In this document: positions 1-11,603 of the stretch, piece after piece
Layout: every line of letters begins with the position of its first letter
Numbering within the stretch: the first letter of the stretch is position 1
From: Pohlia nutans
Taxonomy: Eukaryota; Streptophyta; Bryopsida; Bryales; Mniaceae
NCBI GenBank assembly: GCA_022496805.1
Contig: CM040092.1
Span: forward strand, 17,688,113 to 17,752,112
Reading direction: 5' to 3'
DNA length: 64,000 nt
The notes under the pieces: model-generated
What the model saw: only the letters and a program-made list of their open reading frames with translations
What the model was told of the DNA's origin: nothing
The model's database searches: none
Translations under genes and position numbers: made by a program

Positions 1-271
1 AATTATTTGAATTAGTACAAATTTTCAAAGTGAAAGTCATAGGTTTACCTAAAACCGATCACATGCTCTAATGTACAAATGAGGTACATCTTCCCTTTGA
101 AAATCTAGAAATTAGGCAAGAATCTAGGGTGGTTGGTTTTGGGTACCTGGTTGGTAATAGGACAATCAACCTTAGAGTTGGATGAGTTCAATATCCTATA
201 ACAATATAATTATTCAAATTCAATATTTTTCACTATTTTCATTCCATTCTTCCACTAACTACCAGTATATA
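1..271. other. AT-rich intergenic sequence, no gene seen
   Basis: This AT-rich left edge shows no coding exon, RNA gene or clear element end. It runs up to the TA that flanks the large foldback element. Confidence 0.5.
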
Positions 272-1653
272 CAGTGACGGACAAAACTGAGTATTGATTT
301 GAAACTCTTCCATTCAAACAACTATACCATGAGCATCAATGGGCAAAGTCCAAAAGTGAATATACAAAAGTTGTAGTGTGCGACATATAACACATTACTA
401 CGGAAGTTTGAAGAAAAACTCAATTGCGATTTGAAAGAAAATGAATTTCAAAGTTAGCCATGTCTAAAACTCGGTTTTGTGCGATATAATTCGGAACTAC
501 TTTAAATTTTGTCAATTTTTTCTTAGAGCATCAAAAAAACTTTTTGTGCCTTGGCATGTTGGTATACATCATTTAGATTGTTGTACACGAAAATTGAAGG
601 AAGTTGATATTTATAGAATTAAAAATATTCACAATTTGACAAACATGCAAATGATGTTGGTTCTCACGATATTTGAATATTTTTTTGGAATTGAGAGCAT
701 GGGACTGCATTGGCCATTGTATAGAGAGCATAGGTTGCAACATGAACCATTGTTACATCTTAATGCCCTTGCATTTGAAATAGTTGTTGAATAGGCCAAT
801 GCATTCAATTTATATATTAGAGTTGTATGATGCAGTTTTTTGGTCTTACTTTTTTGTACAAAAACTAGAGTTCATGATGCAAATAATCAATCCTACGAAT
901 CAAAAAAACAAAACATATCATTTTCAATATCATCAAAAAAGTTCAAAACTGCCAGAAATTACACTGATTTTCATAAAATTGACAATTTTTTGATGATATT
1001 GAACACGAAAAAAACAAGCTGTTCAATTGGTTGATTGAGTATGTGCGTCATGAACTCTAGTTTTTGTACAAAAAAGTAAGACCAAAAAACTGCATCATAC
1101 AACTCTAATATATAAATTGAATGCATTGGCCTATTCAACAACTATTTCAAATGCAAGGGCATTAAGATGTAACAATGGTTCATGTTGCAACCTATGCTCT
1201 CTATACAATGGCCAATGCAGTCCCATGCTCTCAATTCCAAAAAAATATTCAAATATCGTGAGAACCAACATCATTTGCATGTTTGTCAAATTGTGAATAT
1301 TTTTAATTCTATAAATATCAACTTCCTTCAATTTTCGTGTACAACAATCTAAATGATGTATACCAACATGCCAAGGCACAAAAAGTTTTTTTGATGCTCT
1401 AAGAAAAAATTGACAAAATTTAAAGTAGTTCCGAATTATATCGCACAAAACCGAGTTTTAGACATGGCTAACTTTGAAATTCATTTTCTTTCAAATCGCA
1501 ATTGAGTTTTTCTTCAAACTTCCGTAGTAATGTGTTATATGTCGCACACTACAACTTTTGTATATTCACTTTTGGACTTTGCCCATTGATGCTCATAATA
1601 TAGTTGTTTGAATGGAAGAGTTTCAAATCAATACTCAGTTTTGTCCGTCACTG
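272..1653. mobile_element. Large foldback element with ~605-bp inverted arms, Tc1/mariner-like ends
   Basis: Positions 272-876 and 1049-1653 are inverted copies that pair in register about one axis (paired coordinates sum to 1925) with no indel. The two arms give the same 105-residue open frame on opposite strands (477-794 and 1131-1448), so they are essentially identical there. The ends read CAGTGACGGACAAAAC and its complement, each flanked by TATA, which fits insertion at TA by a Tc1/mariner-type transposase. The ~170-bp centre holds a smaller hairpin and no transposase. The 105-residue frame resembles no protein I recognise and is probably a by-product of the palindrome. A transcript across it would fold into a very long hairpin. 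Confidence 0.85.
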
Positions 1654-1655
1654 TA

Positions 1656-2700
1656 TAAATGAATATTGTTTTATTTTATGCTTCATATATACTCCGTATG
1701 TCCCACTAATACACTTAGCACGATACAAACACTTGTCTCAAATAGGTAGGATGAGAGGTAGGACGGGGCTGGATGGTTGGTACAATTTTTTTTTCCTATG
1801 ATAATTCATTAACAACACCAAGTTATGTATATTACAACACTGCTCAAACGGACCCATCAAGAAACGAACCCGGAACACCCAATTGTAATACAACGCCTTC
1901 ACCAACCAACCACATAGCTCATGACTTGGCAACCACCACTCTAACAAACTCCGAGTTATACCCAACAAAGTATACACCTACTTGATTGCGGCATTAGAAA
2001 AAAGTTGAGGCCTCCAAAAGGCCCCTTCGATTTGACGTCTGTTGATGCAAATCTCATGCAAAAAACTAAAAACTAAAAAAAAAATTAATTTTAATTAAAT
2101 TTTAAAAAAAGTTTTGAATTTTAATTTTTTTTCAAAAGAATCATTTAAAAAATAAATGAACCCAATCTAATGTGGACGGCAACAGTCCACGTCAGATTGG
2201 ATTTTTTCATATTAATAATATTTTTCCTATTCACATTAGATAATATCTCAAGGCCTTCTAGAGGCCCAAAACTTTTCTAATACTACTCCTATTATTTGTT
2301 ACTTTTGTTAGTTGGTTACTTTGTTTTTGATGATTGGTCACTAGAGTGTCTATTTCTGATAAAGGAGAGTAGTTTTGTTCCCTTTGTTTGGTGGGCATTG
2401 GGTCATTGTCATTACAAACAAACACTTTATTCACACCAGCCTTGAAAGAGGACAGGAGTTTCTATCTATCTATCCCACTAAAACACCATGGTTTTTTTTT
2501 GTAATTTACAAACAAAAGCATGGCATAAAGTTCCGTTTAGCCCCTCTTTGCAACATTTTAGAATCCATGCCACTATTCTTGAAACATTGTAGCAAACACT
2601 TGAATCATGGCAAGTCCACATCATCTTTAGCTAAAGATTGGGTGGTGAGACAATGCATGTGGTGCCAGACCATCTACAATGCTACTGTTGAAAAGGGAAA
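1656..2700. other. Intergenic, no supported gene
   Basis: The stretch is AT-rich. A sequence like the end of a Stowaway-type element (TACTCCGTATGTCCC) lies near 1690. A 124-codon open frame at 2375-2749 runs into a diverged repeat at its 3' end and matches no family I know, so it is not called as a gene. Confidence 0.4.
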
Positions 2701-2709
2701 ACTCCACCA

Positions 2710-3100
2710 ACTAGTTTACCCCTCTTCGAATTTCAAAGATGTCTTATAAAATGCAACTAAGAGGGATATTTTGAACTTGATGTATGAATAAAAGTTGTAT
2801 ATTATGAATTTTTTATTCTATCCATATGGTTAGATCTATAATTGCTATCACCAATATTTTTGTATAAATTTGAAACTTAAAATTCAAAATTCTTTTGTAA
2901 TTTGATTATGAATAAGATATTGACAATTTGTGGATGAACTTTTTTGTGATGAGTTGAAATGTAATACTCTAAATGTAGTGATTATTGGAGTTTTTTGGTT
3001 GCTAAAGTTTATGAGTTGATTTTTTCAAAAGCACTTTTACACTATAATCTTCAAAATTTTGGGAGAATCACTACAACATGAAATGAGGCATAGATTTTTC
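2710..3100 (-). mobile_element. Diverged, end-truncated TTAA-type MITE (565-bp subfamily)
   Basis: Read on the minus strand, this stretch matches the interior of the element at 47657-48221. Shared landmarks are the ATTGGTGATAGCA run, the text around the mapped GATCTAA(C)CATATGG segment, and the CATTTCATGTTGTAGTGATT stretch. A CCCCTCTTCGAATTTC sequence at its left looks like a degraded terminus. It abuts the intact element that starts at 3118. Confidence 0.6.
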
Positions 3101-3117
3101 ACAAATCATCCCCTTAA

Positions 3118-3435
3118 CCCTTAAATGTCAAAGCAAGCCCCACGGGCTTGTTTTAAAGGAATAATTGAGGAAAAAAGTAGTTTTTCTCAACCAAATCAAG
3201 AGAGAATTGGTGCATTGGAAAGCTACTGAAAAAGTGATTTAGATTCTTGATTTGCGCCTCATTTGGGAGCTTGTGGAGTTGAAGTTGGGCAGTACATGTC
3301 ATTTTTGAAAAAGTGCCGCAGCAATGGATGGCCAGTAGAGCCATTTTTTTGTTCTTTTTTTTTTTTTTTTTTTCCTCCAAAAATAATTAGATACCTTCTG
3401 GGCTGCCCCGTCCAGGCCCCTTTGACGTTTAAGGG
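3118..3435. mobile_element. TTAA-flanked piggyBac-like MITE, copy A
   Basis: The left end CCCTTAAATGTCAAAG and right end CTTTGACGTTTAAGGG are inverted copies, with TTAA at 3114-3117 and 3436-3439. The interior carries AAGCCCCACGGGCTT and a long A/T homopolymer run. There is no coding capacity. Confidence 0.85.
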
Positions 3436-3439
3436 TTAA

Positions 3440-3823
3440 TCCTTAAACGTCAAAGTAAGCCCCATGGGCTTATTTATGAGAGAATAATGAAGAAAAAAGT
3501 GGATTTTCTCAACCAAATCAAGCAAGGATTGGTGCGTTGGAAAGCTACTGAAAAAGCGATCCAGATTCCAAATTTGCACCTCATTTGGGAGATTGTGGAA
3601 ACATTGGCAATCAATCAAAGTTATCAAAATGAATAGGAGTTGAGGTTGGGGCAGCTGAGGTCGTTTTTTGAAAAGTGCCGCAGTCGGCTACAGTGCTGGC
3701 CAGCAGTGGTCAGCAGAGTTGGTTTTTCATTTTTTTCGTTTTTTTTTTTTTTTTTTTTTTTTCCCTCCGAAATTTTAGATGCATTCCGGGCTGCCCCGCC
3801 CAGGGCCTCTTGACGATTAAGGG
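3440..3823. mobile_element. TTAA-flanked piggyBac-like MITE, copy B, sharing a TTAA with copy A
   Basis: The ends TCCTTAAACGTCAAAG and TTGACGATTAAGGG are flanked by TTAA at 3436-3439 (shared with the preceding element) and 3824-3827. It belongs to the same subfamily as copy A (AAGCCCCATGGGCTT motif, GGGCTGCCCCG near the right end) and lies in the same direction. A further right end of this type (CTTTCAAGGG then TTAA at 3973-3976) follows without a matching left end. Confidence 0.8.
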
Positions 3824-4217
3824 TTAAGTTTCTAATCGGATTACATAGGCATGAAACTAACTTCCCATAAAATATATAGAAAAAAACCCACACTACAAAA
3901 AGTGCATGACAAATGAGAAAATTGTGTTTGAATTTGTACTCGTTCAAAAATGGACGCTTGGTCTTTCAAGGGTTAAAAACCTTACGGGTGTTTTAATAGG
4001 ATAGAGGGAGTACAATCATGTGTCCTGTATGAATCATAGAAGATTTAGATATATTTGTGAAGACTTATATCATAGTCATAGTGAAGAACATCATAGTATA
4101 AACCAAATTTTTGTGTTGTTTTATGTTTCAAAAATCAGTAGGACAAGTTTATACCCCCTAAATTTCTTAATGCAACAAAGTATTCGGTTTCAGAATTTTT
4201 TCAAATTTTCAAGTTAG

Positions 4218-4757
4218 CCCCTAAAAGCCCGAGGAGTATTGGACAAAACATAGATGTGTTATAATATGTGCCTTCCATATGTTTGATGAAGTTTGGTTCA
4301 ATAAACAAAATGTAGGGCATCATCTCTACAAATGATCCATACAGTCAAACTTCCAAAAATAAATTTAGATTTTTTTTAATGACTTTAAAAGCATTAACCT
4401 TTGAAAATTTGTATAAATTCTAATTTTCACTTTTAGAGTTTAAAATTTAGCTTGATTGGTTAAATTTGGTTTATCTATTGTAAATTTCAAAAAAGCAAAA
4501 GAAATGATGGAAGGAACATCATTACTTTCCCCAAATAGCAAATTTTGTAACACTAAGACAATGTTGAAGTGATTCACTTTGAAAAATTCTCCCAGGTGGA
4601 GTTTAACTCGGATTGACATAATTCAAATTGGGTTGGAAAGTAGACTTGATGTAGTATTTTAAAGTATTTTTTAATTTTCAATAAAAAATAAAATTATTCC
4701 GGGCACCCCGTTAGATTCGGGCAGCAACCAGAAAATGGTCGTTTGGGCGTTTAGGGG
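4218..4757. mobile_element. piggyBac-like MITE flanked by TTAG on both sides (540 bp)
   Basis: The left end is CCCCTAAAAGCCCGAGG and the right end GGGCGTTTAGGGG. Both flanks are TTAG (4214-4217 and 4758-4761) rather than TTAA. A close relative of the same length at 34552-35094 is flanked by TTAA. The four flanking bases are therefore duplicated target and not part of the element. Confidence 0.85.
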
Positions 4758-4761
4758 TTAG

Positions 4762-5689
4762 ACTTGGTAAGCATCACATTATTAGATGTTCCAAGTATAT
4801 GGAATTTAAATTGTACTCTGGCTGGCACACTTACTTTCTTACTGCTGAATGCAAGTCTCCCAAGTCTCACTAGGTTTATCTTTTGTAGCCAATACACTAC
4901 GGTACAACTATAAGATTACATGGCTTCACGAGTCCTCATAGGAGGCTTCGATATCAAATAATGATAATGTCTTTGGTTGGAGTCTAAGAGACAGGATTTC
5001 CTACAATGTAACTTGTTCACATAAAACTGTTCCAGACAGTACACATCACATGACACATTAGATGTGGACGTTACAAGAGACTGAAACATTATTCATGAAA
5101 ACCAGGTAAGTTAATCTGATAATATTGTATAAGACTTTAACACTGACTGCCAAGTTAACCATCAGGAGGACCTCTAAGCTTGGATCTGCTGGAACTGTAA
5201 ATCAAGAAAAATCCACTTTGTTGCACTGCAAACTTAAAATAATCTCAAAACCCATCCATGATGCTTACAATTTGCAATCTACCCAGCCCAATCCATGACT
5301 CGACATGCATAATTTTTTTTAAATATGCCTGCACAGTATATAGCAGAACATAACTTCATTATCAATAATGCACCATTTCAATATTTCTGAACATAAACTA
5401 CATATCCTCTACATTAACCTATATGCAATGGTGTCACGAGGTGATGGAACCCACAATTTTAACACCTGGCCTTCTATAGTCTACTGGTAAGCAATTCCCC
5501 AAGAACACCAGCACATACCCACCCTAACTAGATCCAGTGTTGGCTCCTGGTGTAAATTATGGTATTTAGGATACAGTGTGGTAGCAGGAACGACGGCTAA
5601 TCTGTACAGGAACTCGCACCTTTTTCTGATAGATGAAGTGGTAATTATGTCCTGATTCTTCATGCAGCGAGGCATTTACACCTCTTGAT
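4762..5689. other. Intergenic, 3' flank of the protease gene
   Basis: This covers the minus-strand 3' UTR side of the aleurain-like gene plus non-coding sequence. No further gene or element end is seen. Confidence 0.4.
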
Positions 5690-8292
5690 TTACACTTCCT
5701 TTTTGAGATCTTCAGGAACCACAGGATAGGCTGCACATGTTGAGACACCTGCATAGGTCCACCATTTACAACTTTCTCAGTACTGTCTAGCAAGTTGTTC
5801 AATACGAGCGACATAAGCCAGACGTGCAGTGACAGTGACGTTCTACAATATTGTATGTTTCCTGAAACATGTTAAACTCTGACAAGGTGCATAAGATAAG
5901 TCTAATTTCAAACCCATCAAAACGAGCATCTGGTCTTTCTGCATTGTCAATAAAGCCACAAGGAATTAAAAAATCATATCAAAGACTTACCACACATGTT
6001 TTTGCCCATTTCCATGTAAAAGTAACCATCCAGTCCCCAGCTTGCACCCCACGAGTTTTTAATGATCCAGTAGGGCGTTCCATTTGCATCTTCACCGTAT
6101 CCCACAGCCAACACAGCATGGTTCACCGTCTGCGAAAAACAAGTCCACGACATTATAAATTCAGAGGATTCTAATTGGCACTTTTCTAAGAACATAAAAT
6201 AAGATGTCTGTCTATCAGTTGCAGACATATGAAGAGTCAGAGCAATACACGGAGGAATATTCTGAAACTTACACATGGAGAAATCTCATATAATTGAAAG
6301 CAGCCAGAAAAGTGGTGCAGTCAATTTCTTTAGTTTTTTATGTTTCAATTATGATTGCACTACTCAAGTCCATAATTTTCATTCAAAATTAAGTCTCGTT
6401 CCCAATTGCAGAAACAATTGTATGAGTTTAAGCAGAGAGCAATCATTTTACCTGTGGGCCTGTATGACAAGTGAGACTGGTATATACACCGCCATTGTAC
6501 AGTCTAAAGTCATTGACTACCTCAAATGCTACACTCACTGGCCTCATTGTGGCAACGGCATGCTTCAACTGCATTTCTGCTCCCTGCAAATAAGAGGAAT
6601 TTGAAACATCAATGAAAGTGAATGTCGTTGGTCAGAGAATTAAAATCTCATATAAAAAAACGCTATTCTGAACACTTTCCAGCGACCAATCAGTTTTTGA
6701 GCTCAAAATCACACCTCCGTAATGTTGACAACATCCCAAACTTTGGCACCAACTGTGGTGTCGTGGAACTTGCACTGACTGTCTTTGGCATAGTATGGAT
6801 AGGATTCCTCAGTGTCAAGCCCACCATTGTACCGAATGTACTCAAATGCTTGCGAGGGCAGTCCTCCTCCACATCCAAAGTTGTTAAACGCACCGGCACA
6901 GTCTACCAACTGCTGCTCAGACAAGAGAACCATTTTCCCAGTAGCCTGTGCATGAGCTGCTTCTAATGCCCCAGTCGTGCTGAAGAATGTCAGGAAAGGA
7001 AAAATATTAGAAACTTTAATTTGAATTCAACACATGTAACATCGTAGAGGAGCTTAGCCTGATCCCTTCAACGTAATGTGCTAGCTTATTAGAATACATA
7101 CAAGCTTGATGAACCGCAGTTGCTAATAAATCCACTACTGAATACATAAAATGTACAAAATATGAATTACCTAAATGTCCAGCAAGAGCCGCAGCTAGCT
7201 TGATTTTTCACGACACTAACAATGTCTTCTTCACGCCAATCTTTCTGCAAAAACAAATAATAAAAAGCGAGGTCCTCAGTACACCAAAATACAGTGGAAT
7301 ATTGTTCAGATGAAAAGCTTGAAATTGAGACATGGAAGCAAATTTTTTTTTAGAGAATCTGTTCAATACAACGCACATTTAATGGGAAACAAACAAAAAC
7401 AACTGAGTACGTCGTGATAGTCTGTGACTGGAACTACGCTGACTAAAGCCCATTGTATGAGCATCTGAGAAACATGAAATACTATTCTAATCGGAACACG
7501 TACCGTCTTTGGCAACTCGGCGCTCGTCATCAGATGGTTACCCTCAGTGGCCGAGCAATTCTGTTCCCCTTTCATCAGCCTTGATTCCCTGAATTCCTCA
7601 AAAGTCACGTCCGCAAATTCTGCAGCACAGGGAACCACATAAGACTGCCGGTAGACCAAAATGAATGGCCAGCACAAGACTCGCACGTTGCCAGTCACAT
7701 TATCATCTGACAATATCTGACCGTATCTGACAAAGGGCTTAATTAAAGTGCATACCGTTCACAGCAAGCGTGTAAGAATGCTTTTCCTTGTTGTGAGTCT
7801 CAACAAGCTTCACACTGTCCACGAAAGTAGCAAATCGGTACTTGAGCTCTTCCACCGTCTTGTATTCCTTCTTGAACCTGCGATGCACTCCGTCAGCGCT
7901 TCAGAAACAATACAGAACACATACGGCATTCTCAAGCAACAATACATCACACCAAAAAAGGAAAACAACATTCTTCAAAGAAAATTCATAAAAACGAAAC
8001 GCTAAGGACATAAAGCTGAAAAAAAGCCTAAACAAAGCATAATTCATGTTACCCTCGCAAACACTTTCAGAAATTCCTCAAAAGAAAATTCGTGCACAAA
8101 GACATACTTGGCAGCGAATCCAGCGAAGTGTAGAACCTCCTTCGAGTGTCCCAGAATCGCCGCAAACCGCCCGGCGTTCAGATCAGTCACCATGGCGATA
8201 CTGCCGTCCCCCAAGGAAGGCAAACCTCGCCCTGAACATACCGCCACCGCGCATACAAACAATGCAACAAACAGACCACCTCGAAACACCAT
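5690..8292 (-). CDS. ALP: Aleurain-like (cathepsin H-type) papain-family cysteine protease
   Basis: Minus-strand exons: 8292-8108, 7877-7756, 7619-7504, 7244-7171, 6979-6715, 6583-6452, 6129-5991 and 5748-5690. They total 1092 nt and encode 363 aa, close to barley aleurain. The start ATG at 8292 opens a hydrophobic signal peptide (residues ~5-20). An ERFNIN-like prodomain (~70-100) is followed by the cathepsin H mini-chain motif EQNCSAT (121-127). The mature domain has Gln156, catalytic Cys162 in CGSCWTF, His302 in [10 protein letters not shown] and Asn323 in NSWG. Such enzymes mature in the lytic vacuole and act as aminopeptidases because the mini-chain blocks the cleft. Oddities: the NPIR-type vacuolar sorting signal of barley aleurain is not visible, and GCNGG reads GCGGG. 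All catalytic residues are intact, so it is probably functional. A triple ~85-bp repeat lies just upstream. Confidence 0.95.
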
Positions 8293-8411
8293 CGCTGCTC
8301 CAAATTTCGCACACAAAATTCTACACAAATTGCAACAAACGATCGCATCGCCGGCCTTTTGATCTTTTGAGGCGAAGTTCCATTCCCCTGTTCAGCTCCA
8401 GGAGGTCAGGG

Positions 8412-8670
8412 ACTTTGGATGAACAGTAATTCCCGCATTCATCGATCTTTTCCTTTTCCGTTGAGGATTATCATCGAATTCATCCAAGGGAATGGGAGAT
8501 TTGGATGAACGATAATTCCCGCATTCATCATGCATTTTCCTTTCCGTCGAGAATCATCATGGAAATCATCCAAGGGAAGGAGATTTGGATGAACGATAAT
8601 TCCCACATTCATGGCGATTTTTCTTTTCCGTAGAGGATCATCATCGGGATCATGGGAGATTTGGATGAAA
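8412..8670. repeat. Tandem repeat, ~85-bp unit, three and a bit copies, in the protease promoter
   Basis: TTTGGATGAAC followed by AATTCCC(G/A)CATTCAT recurs from about 8414, 8500, 8584 and 8660, with CCTTTCCGT(C/T)GAGAATCATCAT-like text between. It lies 120-380 bp upstream of the protease ATG (minus strand), in the likely promoter or 5' UTR. Confidence 0.85.
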
Positions 8671-9282
8671 TATGCTTCTGGCGTGACAGATATTTTTATC
8701 ATTCGTTTCCTTGGCCGACATAACGTACGAGGTCCACGAGAGTTGCGTGTGAATCCGGTTCATTGCTTTCTGTTTGCCTTTGGCAGTTTTGCGTGTAATT
8801 CTCTCTCAACTGAGAGACGGGGGTATGTACTGTTTGTGTCACTCTCATTCGCCATGACATGGGACCTTCAACAGAATCTTGGTGTAAGGTAGATGACCCA
8901 ATAACCGACGTGTACTATAAACCAACAATATTTCCAACTGGTATTGAGAGTTTCTAATTCTATACCAATACTATATTTGCATGAAAAGCTTAAAGCGTTG
9001 GTTTATGGGCCATCCACTATACATCAGTCTCAAAAAAAAGAACTGGAGTGTAGTCGTTTTTTTTGTATTTAATACTTCTAAACAGATTCATAACATCCTA
9101 GAGTAGTGTATTTCTTGCACGCTTTCCACTGTGTTACAAAAAAATCTGCAGGAGTGGCCCATTTCTGAAGTAATTTATTGGAGATTCTTAGGGTGTCACT
9201 TGAGTCCAAGGAAGCAACGTGAGTGAGTGACTCTGTCTTTGCAAATATAACAGGAACTCAAGATTATGTTAAAAAAGCATTT
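8671..9282. other. Intergenic, no gene seen
   Basis: This is moderately AT-rich sequence upstream of the protease gene. The open frames present are short and unlike any known protein. Confidence 0.4.
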
Positions 9283-10413
9283 AAGGTAGGATGTCCTAAA
9301 ACCACCAACTTAACCCCTAAAGGTTGGGCCTATGACCATGGAATCATGTTTTATTTGTCACACTCAATTTTGCTACTAAAATTAATACAAGAATTCAAAT
9401 TTATATTTTTAGTAGATGAAGTCACATGTCTACTACAAATCATGAATTTTTCATAAATTTTGGTGAAAATTTGAAATTACTATGGTTTTATGAAGTGATT
9501 GTAATGAAAATCTATATCAATTACAAAATGTACTAGAAAATTCCGATTTTTTTTACCTAAGGTGTAAAGTACAATGAAGAAAAGTTTAGTTGATGAAAAT
9601 CATCCGTGTATCTAAATTTAGAAATTTTGCTACACCTTGAAGATACCTACCGAACTTGTAACTACAATAAAACACTCAATTTTCAGATTTTTCCAAAAAT
9701 TCAAAGTGGAGTAGAAACTAGACTTGGCAAGCTTCATTTTGTTAGTTAAGCTCAAATGCAATGGAACTCATTTTCATAGCCTAAATTTAGTTTCAGTAGA
9801 ACAAGCAAAAAAAATCAAAATACACTACACGGTGAACCGTTTTTACGACTCTTTTTGTAGTTGGGACCCCATGTAAAATCTAAAAATAGCATGAATGATT
9901 TGAATTTAACTTGAGGGGGTGGCATCACCAAACAAAGCCCTTCACATAAAGAATTGGATGGAAATCATCCACGCAGCAGTTGGAATTAAACAGTCGACTT
10001 CATTCATAAGCCAATTTTTGGTCTCGGCGGCGTTTAGGGGTTAAGAAATAGGGCCTCATTTTAACAAGGTTATTTATGAGAAATATTTTTCGGTCATTTG
10101 GAAGAAGATTTCTTACAGAATGCACAAATTTTCGCAACTTAATTCCCGATATTCAAATTGATACAAATTTTGGAGTGAAAAGAACTTTGTCACACAAATC
10201 AGACCTCTAGGTTTCCCCGTGTCCACACCATGTGGTACTAATTTTCACTCATAATGATACCCAAAACCACCAACTATTTTTTCGCAATGCTTGGCATGCC
10301 ATTGGTCTACTTGAATAGTGAAATTGGCGGTTTTGAGTTGCAACTGTGGTGGCCCCAAGAAAGGTCTACATTTCAGAATTGGGGGTGGTGGTGGTTTTAG
10401 GACATCCTACCTT
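9283..10413. mobile_element. TIR element (AAGGTAGGATGTCC ends) carrying a nested piggyBac-like MITE
   Basis: The left end AAGGTAGGATGTCCTAAAAC and the right end (rc) at 10388-10413 are inverted copies that include the adjacent CCACC run. The flanking bases are compatible with a TA target. The TTAA-flanked element 9314-10040 sits just inside the left terminus. Removing it leaves an element of about 400 bp. No transposase is seen. Confidence 0.6.
9314..10040. mobile_element. TTAA-flanked piggyBac-like MITE (727 bp)
   Basis: CCCCTAAAGGTTGGG at the left and CGTTTAGGGG at the right are flanked by TTAA at 9310-9313 and 10041-10044. It is nested in the 9283-10413 element and is non-coding. Confidence 0.8.
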
Positions 10414-11372
10414 AGAATCTTTTACTTTGTTCACTGTTATTGTAACTTCTACGAGTATACCTGTAGTCTAAAAAGTATATTTTCTCAAAACACTCAAGGT
10501 AATATTTTAGTGAAAAGATTCTTTGGGAGAAGACTAGATTAGTTCTGGTTTGTGCGACTAACGTCACTTGTAGATTATAAATAGACTAAAGAAAAGTTTA
10601 TGCAATTATTTTATATTATTCCTTTACTTTTTTGAATGTGCAAGCACTTGCCTTGACTAATGGCACCAAGACTGCTAATAGTCTATAATTGCGATTGCAC
10701 CATACGGCACAACTCAATTTTCATAGAAACCCTAATAATAGAATTATTATTATGATTATTAACAACAACAAATCTGATCTAAAGACCATCGTGAATGAAA
10801 AGTCATTTTGTGGTAAATTTGTCTATCTATGCCTCAAGGGTCATGAGTAGTTATTCAATCATGTCTAAATCATGGTTTGCAGAATGAAAGTGCAAAACTG
10901 CCCTTATTTCAATTTGGAAAATGAGATGATAGAACTGAAAAACGATTTTCCTTAAAAAAAATTGGCGAATATTTGCAAGAATCTTACCTAATTTTGAAAG
11001 TGCCTACTTTACACTAGAAAAGATGGACAAAAAAGTGAATAAAATTGCCCAAGTCTTCTCAAAAAATTACTAAAATCGCCACTATTTGGATGAAATTTCT
11101 TATAATAGATAATTTTATAGATGAGCATATATACATATATATATACATATATATATATACATATATATATATATACGTATGATTCTATCTTTTTTTTTCC
11201 TTATTTGGCTACAATCCAGAGTGCTTGTCGATCTACCAATGGAAAAACAAAAAATTAGTCAAGTCAGTGCTCTTACATTGGTCTAGATTCTAGACCCAAA
11301 TGACCTTATATAGTACAGATGTTGTTCAACTGTATTATCAAGGTATTCTCTTCCCATGCTTCTATAACTTAA
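10414..11372. other. Intergenic with an AT microsatellite
   Basis: No gene is seen. Positions ~11125-11177 are an imperfect (AT)n/(ATAC)n microsatellite. Confidence 0.5.
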
Positions 11373-11599
11373 TCCTTAAAAGTCTGGAGAGCCCTTTCCG
11401 ACCAGTATTATACAACAATATTCTATTGTATTTGACATGATTTCACACCTCCTATAGGTTTAAGATAAAAAATGAAGGTTAAAATTCACGTTGACGTGGA
11501 TTGTAATGAGCTATTGGGGCCTCAATTTGGAACTTTCTATTTACAACAAATGTCAAATATACGCCAACGTATCTACTATCCCCATCAGCCCTTTAAGGA
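11373..11599 (-). mobile_element. TTAA-flanked piggyBac-like MITE (227 bp), same subfamily as 43461-43685
   Basis: The ends TCCTTAAAAG and CTTTAAGGA are flanked by TTAA at 11369-11372 and 11600-11603. On the minus strand it matches the CNGC intron 2 copy closely (GGGCTGATGGGGATAGTAG near the end). Confidence 0.85.
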
Positions 11600-11603
11600 T
11601 TAA

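Noticed and set aside
477..1448. Two identical 105-residue open frames on opposite strands
   Set aside because: They are mirror copies inside the foldback element. There is no recognisable domain and the identity comes from the palindrome, so they are not called as genes.
2375..2749. 124-codon open frame (starts at a non-ATG codon)
   Set aside because: No family is recognised, there are no splice partners, and its 3' end runs into a diverged TTAA-type repeat.
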